Source of the DNA: Ophioderma brevispina
Lineage: Eukaryota > Echinodermata > Ophiuroidea > Amphilepidida > Ophiodermatidae
Reading direction: 5' to 3'
Length of the DNA stretch: 64,000 bases
Assembly (NCBI GenBank): GCA_023653785.1
Contig: JAMKCH010043947.1
Span: 1 to 64,000 of the forward strand
Below, in pieces: positions 1-13,008 of this stretch. A program made the translations under genes and the position numbers. The notes below the pieces were generated by a model that saw only the letters and a list, made by a program, of their open reading frames with translations, had not been told where the DNA came from and searched no databases. The stretch's first letter is position 1, and every line of letters begins with the position of its first letter.

Positions 1-204
1 CTTTTTTATGAATTAATTATTGAAAAATTAGTACATGTTTTTCTTTTTATCCTCATGATGTACCTTGTACTCGCTAAATTGAAAATTGATTGACTTGTAC
101 AAAGAAAATGAGGTTTAACGGCATTCTTGTGTATCAACAATCCACTAATGAACCCTCCACTAGCATATACAACATCTCGCGTTTTAATGTTACCAGCTCC
201 TCCT

Positions 205-300
205 CCTTGGTGCAGCGGTCTAAGCGATAGGCGTCATTGATTTCACTTTTGGTTTGTCGGTTGTTGTCAGTTCGATTCCACCTTGGGGTTTGTGGCCCAC
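205..300 (+). repeat. tRNA-derived SINE-like fragment
   Basis: An A-box-like sequence (TGGTGCAGCGG at 208) and a B-box-like sequence (GTTCGATTCC at 270) lie about 60 bases apart, as in a tRNA promoter. The tRNA fold is broken by extra sequence between them, so this is more likely the head of a degraded tRNA-derived SINE than a working tRNA gene. Bases 1-200 hold nothing I can recognise. Confidence 0.35.
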
Positions 301-801
301 CACTTTCGGCATATTAAATTAGCTAGTATTCAGTTTTCTGGTGGATCATTCTATTTAATTTGTAGGCTAACTGTCACCCTGACCATTGAAACTATGATAT
401 GGAGTATGTATTTGTTAGTATTCCGTTATTTTCGGAAACACAGGTGGGTCAAATGTTTTCGATTTTCTATCTAAAAGTACTACCTAGGACGGAAAATGAG
501 ACTATTGACATTAATCTGGTGATTTTCTCCAATTTGGACCCGAAATTAATATCACAGGGAAATTTCCTGTTCCTGTCTGCCGTCTAGTGTAATGGAAGCT
601 GCTTCATTTTCTTTCATGACCAGAGACAACTAGGGAAAATTTAATCCAAGGAAACGAGCAATAACGGTAGACCGTTCATATAGAGTCCCGTGGTGCACAG
701 GAGGTATTACATTGATTCTGTCATGGCGCTGTATTACGTTGTGCAGTAGCGCTTGACGGAATAATGGCAATACCTCATTTCCATCCATGGGACTTCTATA
801 T

Positions 802-1003
802 CGTTGCTGGGCGGGAAAACCCTCATATGGTACCTCCAGTATGTCAAATGAAAAACTCATATGTAAAAAAGTGGGGGCCCCAGTGCTAAAACCTCATATG
901 TGCATTTGGTCACATAGGTTCTAGCTTGAATTTCATGCAAATATGATAGTAAATCATATGCACTTTATTACAGAAGGCTGGAGTAAATAATTACCTAAAT
1001 TTA
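802..1003 (-). mobile_element. Partial MITE, 'CGTYGCTGGGCGGG' family
   Basis: The sequence starts with CGTTGCTGGGCGGGAAAA and then carries several CTCATATG palindromic motifs. It follows, base for base over long stretches, the reverse complement of the complete element at 18826-19127. Similarity stops near 1003, so only about two thirds of the element is present. It encodes nothing. Confidence 0.6.
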
Positions 1004-1588
1004 AGCAAAAGGCTAATAGGTAATTGTGAAATTCAGGCGTTGCTTCTGTTTGGTAAATTTTAACTTTTCAACATAATGTTCATATTTGGCAGAGATGCCT
1101 ACTTTCAAGAAAAAAAACCTGAATTCCGCACTTTTGCCTTGCCAAATTTAGTGATATTAAGTTAATTTTCAATTTTCAGCCTGGTTTGGGGGTTTTTCCG
1201 GGGTCTTTTATGCGCTTTTCGCCGATTTAAATGATTGCGTGATGCATCTTTATTTGATAAGCTTATCGTAGAAATTAAACATGCAGTTTCCTTAGAATTT
1301 CCACCTGTCCTGTTGGTAAACTACGTCTTTTTCTAAATGCAAAGCAGTAACTCATTCTTTTCTTTTAAATGTAAAAATACCAGTGTCTTATCACAAAAAA
1401 GGGACAATGACCAATATACACTTGCACACATTTATGCCCTTTTGAATGTATGTTTTTTGTGGGTTGAAACGGGCATAAAAATTGCCGAAAACTTTAAAAT
1501 TAATATCTCAGTAACTGAAGGAAATATTATCTTTTGTCAAAAAACACTAAAAACACAAATTTTGACGCTATTTGAGTTCAAAAAAATA

Positions 1589-2491
1589 AGGAAATCTACC
1601 AAAAAAAACGTTAAACGTAAAAAAACACCCAGTTTTAAAAAAGCGTACCAGCCGTAAAAGGTTAATAAATGGTAAGAGAGAACCAAGTATACTCAAGTGA
1701 GCGCGCCCATAGAGAACTGGTCCCATTCTTCGACAATCAGACAAAAGAAAAATATCAGTTTTCCCACCATCAACTCCAATAGCTTCATATGAGTTTATAG
1801 TTTTCATGCTAGATGGTGCTAATGCTATAATGCCGGGTTCAAAACAACCCCTCTTCATACGTGAGACAACCAAAGCAGCGGGGCCTTCCTATGGTCTTTA
1901 GTACCCTTCTTCCTGTAGGGTATCTCACAGAAAGAACTGGTACAATACCCAGAAACATACGTGAGTAAGACTCATCACAGAATCATAACCAACATACCTT
2001 CATAGAACGTCGACTGCAGATCCGTCGAAACACATTTTCATTGGTTATTAAGAGATTGCGTGTTACAAAGGAGATTTGCTTTATTCCGTATTCTGAAACA
2101 ATCTCCAACAACAAGACATCAAACAAGAAAACTAACGCACTAAGAAATATAAATTTGAAAAGTTTCAAAGTCAGAACAGACGAGCCCTTTTTCACAAGAA
2201 ATAGAAATATACTAATTCCAAACTCAAAACTGCCAATATAACCTTAAAACAATGCCTTTGATTTATTTAAATCAACAATTTTGGTCTAATGTTATGGTTC
2301 CTTTAATGAAGATGTCACAACATTCGCAAACACAGAACTTTAGGAATGAATAAATGGAACGCAAGTTGCCAATGGGGCAGACGCACTTGATTATACTTGG
2401 TTCTTCTAACATTATTAACCCTTTATACGGCTGGTACTCTTTTTAAAACTTGGTGTTTTTTTACGTTGAACGTTTTTGTGGTAGATTTCCT
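1589..2491. mobile_element. Non-autonomous element with ~125-bp terminal inverted repeats
   Basis: Bases 1589-1715 are matched in inverted orientation by about 2365-2491. Both arms begin AGGAAATCTACC and carry the same string of sub-motifs (GTACCAGCCGTA, GAACCAAGTAT). The ~650-bp interior has no recognisable coding sequence; open frames here are short and run through the arms. The right end coincides with the left edge of duplication copy A. I could not define a clean target-site duplication. Confidence 0.65.
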
Positions 2492-5400
2492 TTACTACTG
2501 GTCAGAGAATCTTCTTCTAACCACTCACATTTAATGTGGCGTTTTGACCAAAGTACACTGAAAATAATTATGTACTTAAACAGTGTATTCCTAAACCCAA
2601 CTTAATCTCTTTCCAAGGTTAATAAAAACTAAACTGCACAATTGGCGGGAAAATAAATTGTTGACATTGCTCATAAGTGCGTGATTATCGGGTAATACAG
2701 AAAAACGCCTTATTTATTGTGTGGCTTGAATACCCAAATATCTCAATTAGTTTATGGACCTGTAAAGATTTATTCACCGGTCGAACACTAGTTTTTCTTG
2801 AATCTCTAATAATTACGTACCGATCGAAGTCTCCCTTTGAATTAGCTTGTGAAATGCGTTCAAAATGTGTCAACATGTGTAGATGGCATGAAATGTTTGA
2901 GTGTAATAATCTGAACGTGTTTGATTCCTTAATGTTTTCTTTGCTGATTTGATATATTATATGTTTCTATTCCATAGGTTTTCGGGGGAGGAACCAACTA
3001 ACTTTGCCTCGAAGCCGATGTGCATAGACAATGCTTTCACAATCTCTTAAGGGTGGCGTTATAAATTTTAATGGACTTGCAATGTTTCTCGTCATAACTT
3101 AGTCAATATTGTTATTCTTGGAGGCATATACAACCAATTTTTAGAAAGGAACGAATGGGCAAGGATTAAAAACAATTCAACGCAAAATCGAAGAAATCAG
3201 GAAAATCATCACACACTTTACATTCAAATAATGTAATATAAATGTTAACTTTGTGTATTAAGGGCAATTTTAAATTTGTTGATTTGTATCATCCTGAGAG
3301 CCAAATATCTAGAAACGGTATTTCTCTTACCCTTTAATTTTGTGATATAATCTGGATTAATACAAAAATAACTATTATATACGCAGTGGCCAGGGACCTT
3401 GCAGTGCTAATTGAAAATAACATTTTGCCATTGTGGGGTAGAATTCCTTGGCCTAAAATGTGTATTTTTCAATAGATCACACTGGGCAACTCTTGGCAGT
3501 TATGACATGAACATTTCAACCCCTCTATAGTATACAACGCCCCACTTAAGTGGTTGTGGCTGTCAGAACCCCAGCGCTGAAAAATACAAAATACACTTAA
3601 TTACAAAAACATCATTGACAGATGAAAAACAATTGTCTAGCTGTTTCTGAATTAGTGAGATGAACCTGGGGACTTTCACATGCATGCCAATTATACAGCA
3701 CACCTACTAAAGCAAGTTAATTATAGAATTCATTAACCGCTATAGTTTGACGTCGTCTCATGACACAAATGCATACCGCTATTTATGAGTCTGTTATTCC
3801 AGGTGTGTCACACGAGATTTTACTTATTTAAACCTGAAATCATCTCGTTTCAAGTTTCACGTTTAGCTAATTCAAAAATGCATGTGAGAAGCAATAACTG
3901 AATGTGTTCATAAAAGTATCAGTACTGAATACATCCAAAGAAAACTTAGATAAGAAAAGCTGTGTGTATGAAAGGTAAGTTTAACAGGAAGCGTAACACC
4001 ACTTCTGTCGCGTATAACGCCCGATGTCATATATAACAAGGAATTGGATTATATAGAAATTACAAATATTACAAAACGCATGTTCGGCAAATGGTCATTT
4101 AAAGTTTACATGCAATAGTTTGATTTGAAATGGTATTGCATCATAAAATGTATCCCCATGCCTTACTGTGTAAAAGACATGCTTGTAATTATCTTGTTTA
4201 TCAAGCTCAAAATTTACATTTTCAGAAATGATCATGATCTTTACTCTCCTTCAAATTGAAAAAAATAATATATTTTAATGTTCTCTTATAAAATAGTGAG
4301 ATTTATCACGATTTTATCATGTTTTCGATTTCTGGAATTATATTTCTAGTACCTATAAGTATACTTTTAATTGAATATCACCTAGATTGTAACACAAGCA
4401 CATTCATGCATTGTAACATTATGGGTCACCTTAACATTTCCTGTGAAGCTCTTTTAACTGAGTCTAATTTTGGTATAAGCTAATGTATAAGACTGCATAT
4501 CAAACTGTTGTCTGTGTATTCGTCCATTCCCTTTTAAACCATAGCGCTTAGATAAAAATCTGAGTGTATATTCCCTTTTATTCATTGTATATTGATATGG
4601 ATGACATATTTTGCTACCCTTTTAAGTTTGTTACTTTTTATTGAGGGTTTGAAATGAGATTATCACAATGCTCTGTTTAAGGGTATACATAAATGGCTTG
4701 TATAGAGATTTCAAACACTCCATTTAGCTGCTGCTGGCGTGAAAGCCCCAGAAAAAGTTAACTGCAAATTATATTTGAAGACCTGAGCGCAAGAAGAACC
4801 TAAGTCCATATTTGATGTTTTGAGTTACAGTCCTTCCAAATTTTTAGTTGTAGGAATTGAAATTAAAGAGATATACAATTTGAATTTAGCATGGTTACAG
4901 GAAACATTACTTGGGATAATATGGGGAGGAAAATATTGTGCTGCGGGCAATTGATTACGAGATAAATCAATATATCGATTTTGGACTTAAGAACTTTTTG
5001 CGCTCAAATTGGAGTAATGCACAGTTTTGATGGCTATAAAACATTGAATTTATTATACAATTTTTTCAAAATCACCGTATTTTTATCTTGACATTAATAT
5101 GATAATGTTTTAATACTTGATAATACTAAGTCATTATGCCGCAAACATACCATGGTCGGGTATGATAGTGACAGCCAACAGCAATATAAATTGAGGTCAA
5201 CAAGTTCATATCAATGCCTACCGTCACACAATTGCGGAATGCTGCAAAATACGATTGAGCATCGAACAATGCAAGGGATGATGTGAAAATCAAGATCAAG
5301 CATCCATTCTGGACTTTAGGTGTCACTACCATCCTTCTATTATTATACTCCAGAAAGTTCATGCGAGTAATATTAAAAAGAGGCATTGTAATTCAACCGC

Positions 5401-7110
5401 ACAAAGACCCTAGGCCCTAGAATTACCAAGTGTCCTTGGAATTGATACACGTGTGGCTTTATCATGTTCTGAATTGCATGGAATGTTTGCACAGTTGGCA
5501 CGAGGTTCTTAAATCCTTTTCTGAAAAACAACAAGAAGTATAAATGTACCAGTAATTAACGTCCAGTGCATATCCACCTTTAAGTAAGACGGGAAGCAGA
5601 AGGCTTGTGCTTGCCAAAGGCAAACGATGTACTCAACCGTTTGAATGGGGTCCAGAAAAACACCAACAACTTCCAAAACATTCAAAGTACAATATTGATC
5701 AACCACGATAAAGGCACGTGTGGATATAACACTCGACTGAACATCAAAATGATTGCAATGTTGTTTTCCCTTGTCCTGCCGTGCCAATGTGTTGTACACT
5801 TGACCAAGGCGTTGGCCTCTCTCCACCCAGTGGCGAAATGGGGAGCTATGAAAAATTATTACAGGCAATAGGCGCCATCCAATGGCATGTTTATGGCAGT
5901 CGACGTATTCTAGTGACAGCGGATGGTATAAAGGCGCTATTAGTAATGTGGCGGCAACATCATAGCGTTAGATTACATTAGCTACTTATGAAATATAAGC
6001 GAGATTTGTTGTCCCGATATTTTTATTGCATACTTTCTCTTATCAATTTACAAGAATTAAACGATTTACATAGAGTATGTCAAAAGTTTGTCATTGAAGG
6101 AATTAATTCACGGTTCACCGTTGTTCAAACGTGCGTTCCAAACGACTGGGCTGTTTATTTCATTTGCCATATAGAAACAAATCAAGAGAGAAAAAACGAA
6201 GAGTGACAGTGTAGTTTAAAGTATCGTTTTGTTGTTCGTGTGCAATAGTATCTCAATTATTTCTTAAAACTAAAACCCTGTACTAATATGTTACTTAGAC
6301 TTTATATAGCTGGTCAATATACGAAATAGCAAGATTTCCACCAGCCTAAAAGACGAAATCTGAAATGAGTAAAGGCAGTATTCAGCCAATCTTGACGAAT
6401 AGTGCTTGACCGAGATGCAACTAGGGTTACAATAAGGCATGCATGATATTATGTACACTTAGAAAAATAGACGGCCGATGCAGCGGACTATAGAAGTAGT
6501 ACAATGACAGCGACCTGCAAGCTATATGGAGGAGGGCCCCTGTTGAGGGAGGCGGGAATGGCGGTAAGGCTATCATATGCATTATATTTAACACTAGCCA
6601 AACTAAGATCTGTTAATATCAGCGAAATAACGATCTTTCTGAAATTTCTCTTTTAGTGAATAATTGTTTGGTTAACATTTAAGCCAATGACAAGCCGCGG
6701 CAATTGAAGCATCCCCAATAATAATATCCTATTTCTGCTTTTCAAATTGATGTTGTGATTGGACAAAATTGAATCAACACTGCATGGCAGTCACTCGGAG
6801 TACAAAAAAAGAACACACAAAAAATATTGTAGTTCTACAATATTTCTGGATTTTGTTTGCTGATTTTGTTTAAAACAATCAAAAACACTTTGTTTTGAGA
6901 ATTATATCTTTTGTAATTATTATCAACTCTTGCATAGTTAGGTTTTTTTATGGACCAGGTGCTGATAACCACCCTTATTGAGATTTGTAGTGAAGGAACT
7001 TTGCACATGAGGAATGAGGATATTGCCTACCTTTTTAAATGACTTTAACCATATCTTCAAATATCAGGAATTACTGAACTTAATTAAGCAATCTACAAGG
7101 AATTGTATAA
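2492..7110. repeat. Diverged duplication, copy A
   Basis: Long collinear similarity to 13265-16205 (matching A 2492-5525) and 19665-20740 (matching A 5948-7110). Shared landmarks include AGCTGTGTGTATGAAAGG (3958 and 15002), GATAGTGACAGCCAACAGC (5165 and 15843), AGCGAGATTTGTTGTCCCG (5998 and 19720) and GAGGATATTGCC (7016 and 20658). The copies differ by many substitutions and indels, so the duplication is old. The segment 5526-5947 has no partner in copy B. No gene is recognisable in this 4.6 kb; short open frames are not conserved between the copies. It could be a segmental duplication or two copies of a large non-coding transposon. Confidence 0.7.
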
Positions 7111-7259
7111 GAATTGGTATTGGCTGCCCGTCAGGATCATAAATCTTGGGTTGATTATTTTCTTGCATGCTATCTGAAAAACATGCATTTGAAATGTTTG
7201 AAAATGCATTATAGTGCTGCAGCATCAGGTGAAAAGGGTCCTTGGATTTCTACCAACCG

Positions 7260-8330
7260 GAGCCGGAATGATAACATATGCAATCATAGCTAAAATCAAT
7301 CATAGGGTTCATTGTATTTCATGAAAATATGCGACATTTTCCAAATGGCCGCCATTTGAAAAGTAATAGCGCAACTATAGCGAGTGTCGAAATGTATTTT
7401 TTTCTGGATCAAGAGGTTCAACATACAATTGCCAGAGTTGTCTGAGTCATAGCAATTTATACATGCATATACGGCTATTTTTCAAGATGGCCGGCATCTC
7501 ATGTAAGAAAACCATATATTTCTTATTGTAGAGCCTAAAAATGATATTGTGTCAAAATAAGTGTTTTCTGGGTCAATGAGTTCAATAAAACTATTCTCCA
7601 AAATGTAAGATGAATATAAATGTGATGTTTATTTGCATATGTGCCTGTATTATAAGAAAGCCCAATATTTTAAATACAGATACCCAAGAGTGTTAGAGTT
7701 ACTGCAATATAAAGCTGAATAAAGTCCCATGCGATTCCAGATATATGTTTTGAGTGAAAACATATAGAGTAGTCAGGGTGTTACATTTTGGGTGTCACAT
7801 CGGTGGTCCATGAATAACATGACTCGCGACTCATCTGACAGTTTTGAGAATATTGCTGTTGAAATTCCTGACCTAGAAAACATACATTTCGTCACCAAAA
7901 TCGTCATCCAATGTGCTGTATGGTATGATTAATAAAGGATTTTGCTTTTTATATGTCAACCATTTTGCAATTATTGGTGTATGAAAACTTCCATTACTTT
8001 TATATTAATCTGACAGTTCTCTAAATAGTTTTATTGACCCAGAAAATCGTTACTTTTGTACCATAATCCTCTTCCTAGGCTATATCATAAGAGATGTAAG
8101 GTTTGTGTCAATAACATGTCAGCCATCTTGGAAAATGTCGGTACATGCAACATTTGATAGCTTTGGGAATGGTTTCATTGGACCCTTTGACCAAGAAAAA
8201 CATTTTAACACCAACATTGTCTTCTTAGGTATTTTTGCCTTTAAGATGGCTAGTCCATTTTGAAAATGGCGTCGTATGCAAATTGCCACCACTTTTAATT
8301 TGTCATCCACAACTTTTCATGAACTCCGCA
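7260..8330. repeat. Inverted array of ~160-bp repeats with GATGGCCGCCAT-type motifs
   Basis: A unit marked by TTTCTGGATCAAGAGGTTCAA at 7403 recurs in variant form at 7564. In the right half the same mark appears reverse-complemented (about 7868, 8034 and 8179, spaced 150-166 bases). Unit ends carry AAATGGCCGCCATTTG (7346), AAGATGGCCGGC (7484) and AAAATGGC (8262). The array therefore reads as two head-to-head halves meeting near 7700-7850. The 56-kb array appears to use the same unit. Non-coding. Confidence 0.6.
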
Positions 8331-8432
8331 TCCCTGCGGTAAATTTTGGCTATGATGAACACTAATATTATTCCCGTTGCAGTTAGACTGGTATCTTACA
8401 CTTAAGTGCCTAACGTGTTTTCACTCACGTTG

Positions 8433-9215
8433 GTGCCTAAGGGTGGGGGGGGGGGGGTGGGGGGGGGTTATTCCATGGAACCCCACCTAAGGAAACCACT
8501 TTCCCGAGGGAATTTTTCAAATGAAACTCATGCCCCTTTGAGGGGACCTAAGACAAGGCCCACAGGTGCAATATAAATGAGTTCCGATGTATCGTCTGGA
8601 AATTAGAGGCAAATCATTTGTTTTTTCGAAATCGTCAAAATCGCTCAAAAGTAATATATTTTCCACAGCTACACATTGGAATCATTTTTGATGTTTATAT
8701 CTGCTCTAGAAGGACCAATTTACATATATTAAAACACAACATTACCATTTTGTACATTCTTTCTTGGTATTTTTTTGTGAGAGCAGTCATATTTGCCATA
8801 GGTTTGTACAGGCAATGGCGCGCATATCGTTTCGATGAATGAAGTCACTTCTTTTCAGCACATAGAGGGTTAATTATTTTTTTGTTCTGATTATGTAATT
8901 AAATTTGTTCTCCATAAAATACATAAGCAGAAAATATTTCTGGCAACACAGGTGTTTAATTTTTATTTTTAAAATCACACTCCCGTTGGTGCTAAGGGGG
9001 GGTGGGGGGGGGGGGGGGGGGGTGGGTTGGGTTCTAGGACCCAACTAAATTACTCATTAAACGGGCAAGAATTGTTAGTAATTATTTATGGAAAGAAGCG
9101 CAGCAATCGCTAAGTTACCAATTACAAACTAGAGTTCGAAAATTTTTTTCACGGACAGTAGAAATCGCCGAAAAAAAATTTGGGTTACTATGGAACCCCC
9201 CACCACCTTAGGCAC
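8433..9215. mobile_element. G-rich element with short terminal inverted repeats
   Basis: The left end GTGCCTAAGGGTGG, followed by a long G tract, is mirrored by a right end of CC(ACC)ACCTTAGGCAC after a C tract. A second G-tract copy, beginning GTTGGTGCTAAGG, lies near 8984. The interior is AT-rich with no convincing coding frame. The extent is inferred from the terminal match only. Confidence 0.4.
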
Positions 9216-9899
9216 TCTTAAGTTGGTAAAATAATGGTACTTGTACAGTAATTTGAGGCAATTTACCTCCGCGCCTTCAAACAATGTGCCCACTTAAGTG
9301 TACCGACTTTCCAGCCTCTCGTGCTGGGGGTTTATAGAATGGCTGTATTTGGGGTGTGATCTCACAAGTACCAAATTTTCTAAATTTTTCGGCATTTGCT
9401 TATTTTAAATATGCTGTACTTTGGCCTGATATTGATTTATATTTCCTCTAGAAATTTTTTTAATAATGTGTTAATGTGTGCTAAATTTGTCACTTTTTCC
9501 AAGACTTATATCTGTGTGCAGGGGAGTTACTAGTGTATAATCTGATATGTGACTAGATATCAGATACGGTATTTGTTTTAATTTTGTGACGGTGTTTGAC
9601 CAATTTCAAGTCCAATAACAGTTTTTTTGGTATTTTTATTTTTGGTTTTGTTTTTAAGTTTAATTTTTTAATTAAATTTGGCCATCCCCCTTTAACGGGA
9701 TGTGTAACTGAATGTTTCCCCGGTTTTAAGGGTATGCGGACAGCAGCACAGACAATGGCACACTGTGTTTGGACCATAAGAAAGAAAACCCTTGTTTGAT
9801 TTTTCTATTGATTTACCACTTGAATGACCAAACGGCATATCGTTCACACGGTGTCCTGCCATGAAATTACTGTTTTTCTACAGGATCTACATTTTGACT

Positions 9900-10534
9900 G
9901 ATGGGCGTTGTATTTGTACGAGAAGACAGGAGGAGATAGGGGGGTGTGGAATGAAAGAGGTGAAGGATGAGAAGCGAGAAAGAAAGGGCGCCCTAGTACG
10001 GAATGAGAATAAGTGTTTAAGGAAGAATTAGGCGAGGTGATAATAGGTTTAGAAGCGAGCAAAGAATGTGATTGCGAGAGCAGGAAGGATTGAGGCTGAG
10101 AAGGGGCTGTGTGAGCTGAGAGAGAATCTAAACAGGGTGTTTGATATAGCGTCGGCAGTGAAAAAGATGAAGAAATGTGAAGATGGAGATGTATTAGTTG
10201 GGACCCGTGTTTGAAAGTGTGAAATATCAGTGAGAGAGATAGAGGTAGAGTCTGAAAATCATAATGGAAGAGAATATGAATGGAGGAGAATTATTGGGAA
10301 TCAAAGTGGAGGCTGATGTGGTGGAAAGGCCAATGAGAGAGTCAGTCCGGAAGAAGTAGTGATAATAATGCATGGAAAATGAAACAGTAAGGCTGTTGGA
10401 ACCCTCGGAAGTTATGTTGAATGAATTATTGACGAGTGTCATTGGGTTGCCGGATCGACTATAAGGGGACGGCCAAAGAAGACGCTAAGAAGCAAGTGGA
10501 GAGAAGGAGTGTGAAGGTTGGGTTTTGAGAGGTA
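9900..10534 (+). pseudogene. LINE 3' coding remnant, upstream part
   Basis: The plus strand is purine-rich and protein-like but broken by stops. Near its end (about 10450-10530) one frame reads a WVAGS motif, then GRPKKT, then KWREGV and RLGFE. This resembles the C-terminal tail of many non-LTR retrotransposon ORF2 proteins, which typically carry a GRPKKTW-type motif before their last ~40 residues. No RT catalytic motif was found, so identification rests on the tail and on its apparent continuation beyond the inserted element at 10535-11541. The part before 10400 is assigned only by composition. Confidence 0.4.
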
Positions 10535-11541
10535 AACACACTGGCCAAAATATTGCAACTGCAAAAAAGCATTTATTATCCAATTGATTTAGAAATTGTA
10601 TCAGGAGTTCGTGACTACACCATTAACGTCATTATTGTCAAAGTGGGGTTTTCAAACAGATGATGTGTCCCAGAATCAAGTCGTGTGACAAACTTTATTT
10701 GATTTTCGTTATCCCTTAATTGGCGGGTTAAAGAAGCTGGCCAATGATACTGGCCGATGTACCCAGAAGGAATATAGGCAGAGGAACGTCAAAAATGGCT
10801 GCCAAAGTCCGTTAAAGAACTTTACGAGTTTGGCAGGGTCTACTCTAAATATTTAGGGCGGAAATGGTGTGGTTGTAATGGACGCGGAAATGAGATTAAG
10901 ATCAATAAACAGATTGGAGCACGTTTCACCACCGTTGGACTCGGAAATTTAATGGCAAGAAAGAGGTCACCTGATAACCTGAACTTCATCTTTTTAAATG
11001 GCACCGTTGACATTGTTGCTGTTTGTCATGTCATGTGAACGCGTAATTTATTACATATGATTTACATAAATCACGTGAGTTATCATTAGAATTGGCTTTC
11101 ATGTGTCTCGGATTTTTCTCGAATCTTTCGAGACCACTGTCTTCCATTGAACTTTAATCCTCCGCTTCCGTTCCACTCAACCACCATGTTTTCATCACCC
11201 AATAAGAAAATTTTAAGTAAAACACTAAGAACCCGTACAATCCATTAATTGGCTGTTTTGAAGCCATATCTTTGTGTCTGTGTCCCCTGTATTCCTTCTT
11301 GGAGTGCATCGACAAGTTATCTTTTGCTGTTCCTTTTTCCGCCATATTTACTGAACTGTGACAATCAAATCAAACGGTTTTTTTTACTCTCTTGGATTTT
11401 GGGAATACCATCTGTATGAAAAACACAACTTTGGAATTTAAATACGTATTGAGTGGTCAAGAATCCATGGTATAATTTGAAATCAATTGGTGATTATGAA
11501 TTTCGTTTTCTGAATGTTGCAATACTTTTGGCCAGTGTGTG
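10535..11541. mobile_element. Tc1/mariner-like non-autonomous element, TA target site
   Basis: The left end AACACACTGGCCAAAA is inverted at the right end as TTTTGGCCAGTGTGTG. TTGCAA also recurs just inside both ends. A TA dinucleotide flanks each side (10533-10534 and 11542-11543), the target duplication expected of the Tc1/mariner superfamily. No transposase DDE/D domain is recognisable in the ~1-kb interior. It interrupts a LINE remnant. Confidence 0.7.
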
Positions 11542-11643
11542 TAGATGCACTGAATTGGGCGAAGTGGAAGGAGGGTGTATAAGGGCGATTGCTGCGAGTG
11601 GGAGGTAAATGCGGCCATCTTCGTTCACGGGGACTAAACCGTA
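11542..11643 (+). pseudogene. LINE 3' coding remnant, downstream part
   Basis: Directly after the TA on the right of the Tc1-like element, one frame reads DALNWAKWKEGV, a stop, AIAASG, then MRPSSFTGTKP. This is the usual style of the last residues of LINE ORF2 proteins. It would follow RLGFE at 10530 if the element were absent. A frameshift and internal stops show that it is dead. Confidence 0.45.
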
Positions 11644-11649
11644 CGCCAC

Positions 11650-12930
11650 TTTTGCCCCCTCCCCCCGATCCAACTCTGTAACCTAGCTAAACCTTAATTG
11701 AAAACGTTAGCTTTTCGATGTAATAACGCAGTATGTTTGTTGGATTTATATAGCAAGAGAGTTCTGTTCTGTATTAATTATACAGATTGTAATTGTCATA
11801 GTTATATAGAATCCACCCTTTCAAATATTTAAATTCTCTATCTCTAGCATACCTAATTGCAGAATTTTCAGATTTTAAAAGGACAAATTAATTATGTTTT
11901 GTATTAATTTTGCCCATCCTTCAATTTCATAATTACCAACAGAGGTCCTAGTAGCTCAGACAAATTAAAGGTCTAAAAGGCAGAGTACTATTGATTTGAA
12001 CCCAATAAATTATTGTTGACAGAGGTAAGTCGACTGCAATCATATGATTCTCATTTAGAGCACTTCTTCGCAAGCGAAGAAAATGGATTGACCTTGGCCA
12101 CACTGTTTATTGATTGGCTGTCAATACCACTCGGTCATCGACAACGCTGCCTTTAGTCATGTATACGTAATACTCCTATATTCAATGAATCCTGGTTTAT
12201 ATAACAGTGCCTTAGAGAAATCATATTTGATCGCCATAATATACGTTTCATGTCCCGAAATCATTTTATCGTCTGCTCAGCTATGAGAGAATCGCTGCTG
12301 AATAAAAGCTACACTTTTACGGCATATATGGTTGTCCCAAAATGAATAAATGGAACACTCTTATCAATCCAATCAAAACCACGTTGTGTATGATATTATT
12401 AATATGCATATCCATGTTCCTTGTGCTATTTCAAGTTACATAGGAATAGCATTGCTTTTAGTACGTAATTGTATCTTTAATAAATTAACGTATTTAACAA
12501 AAGATTTTGAAAACAAAAGAGGTAATAAAGAAATAACTAAGTATCAGAATTCCAACCCAAACATTATTTTAGTTCCACATTCCAAATGTCCAAAATGTCC
12601 ATATAAAAAAATCGTGTTTTTCTCTAAAGTGCACTCTGTGGTTTGGAACTAAGCTCTTCATGTTTGAATCGTAAATGAGTCGTAAACCATTGTTTTCTGT
12701 TGAGAATTGAGATTAAACAAATAAGCCACCAACCGAGGAAAACCTGACCTCCCAACTTTCGACATTGTTTTCCAACCTTCTCAATAGAGGTCTTTTACCT
12801 CACTCATCCATAACCTAACACAAAAGGTGTTGGTTCCCGTAGTATTCGTCATTCAGATCAATTTAATACCCGACCTCAAAGTACTTGCGCTATTCAAATT
12901 GTGACCCATACTTTTGTGCATACATATCCA
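11650..12930. other. No gene recognised
   Basis: AT-rich non-coding sequence. A small perfect hairpin (CTTCTTCGC/GCGAAGAA, about 12063-12080) is visible. An open frame at 12350-12652 has no recognisable domain and biased, AT-driven composition. Confidence 0.5.
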
Positions 12931-12935
12931 ACAAG

Positions 12936-13008
12936 GGTCGTGTGGTGCAATGGTCAAAGCCTTGGACTTGTAATCTCAGGGTCGCAGGTTCGAATCCCAG
13001 CTTGGGCG
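12936..13008 (+). repeat. tRNA-like SINE head (Thr-TGT-like)
   Basis: The order A box (TGGTGCAATGG), anticodon loop CTTGTAA and B box (GGTTCGAATCC) matches a tRNA, and the loop would read TGT (Thr). The T stem and part of the anticodon stem do not pair properly. The sequence runs on into a non-tRNA tail. I therefore call it a tRNA-derived SINE or tRNA pseudogene, not a functional tRNA. Confidence 0.45.

Noticed and set aside
12936..13008. Functional tRNA-Thr(TGT)
   Set aside because: T stem and anticodon stem do not pair correctly; A and B boxes alone fit a SINE.
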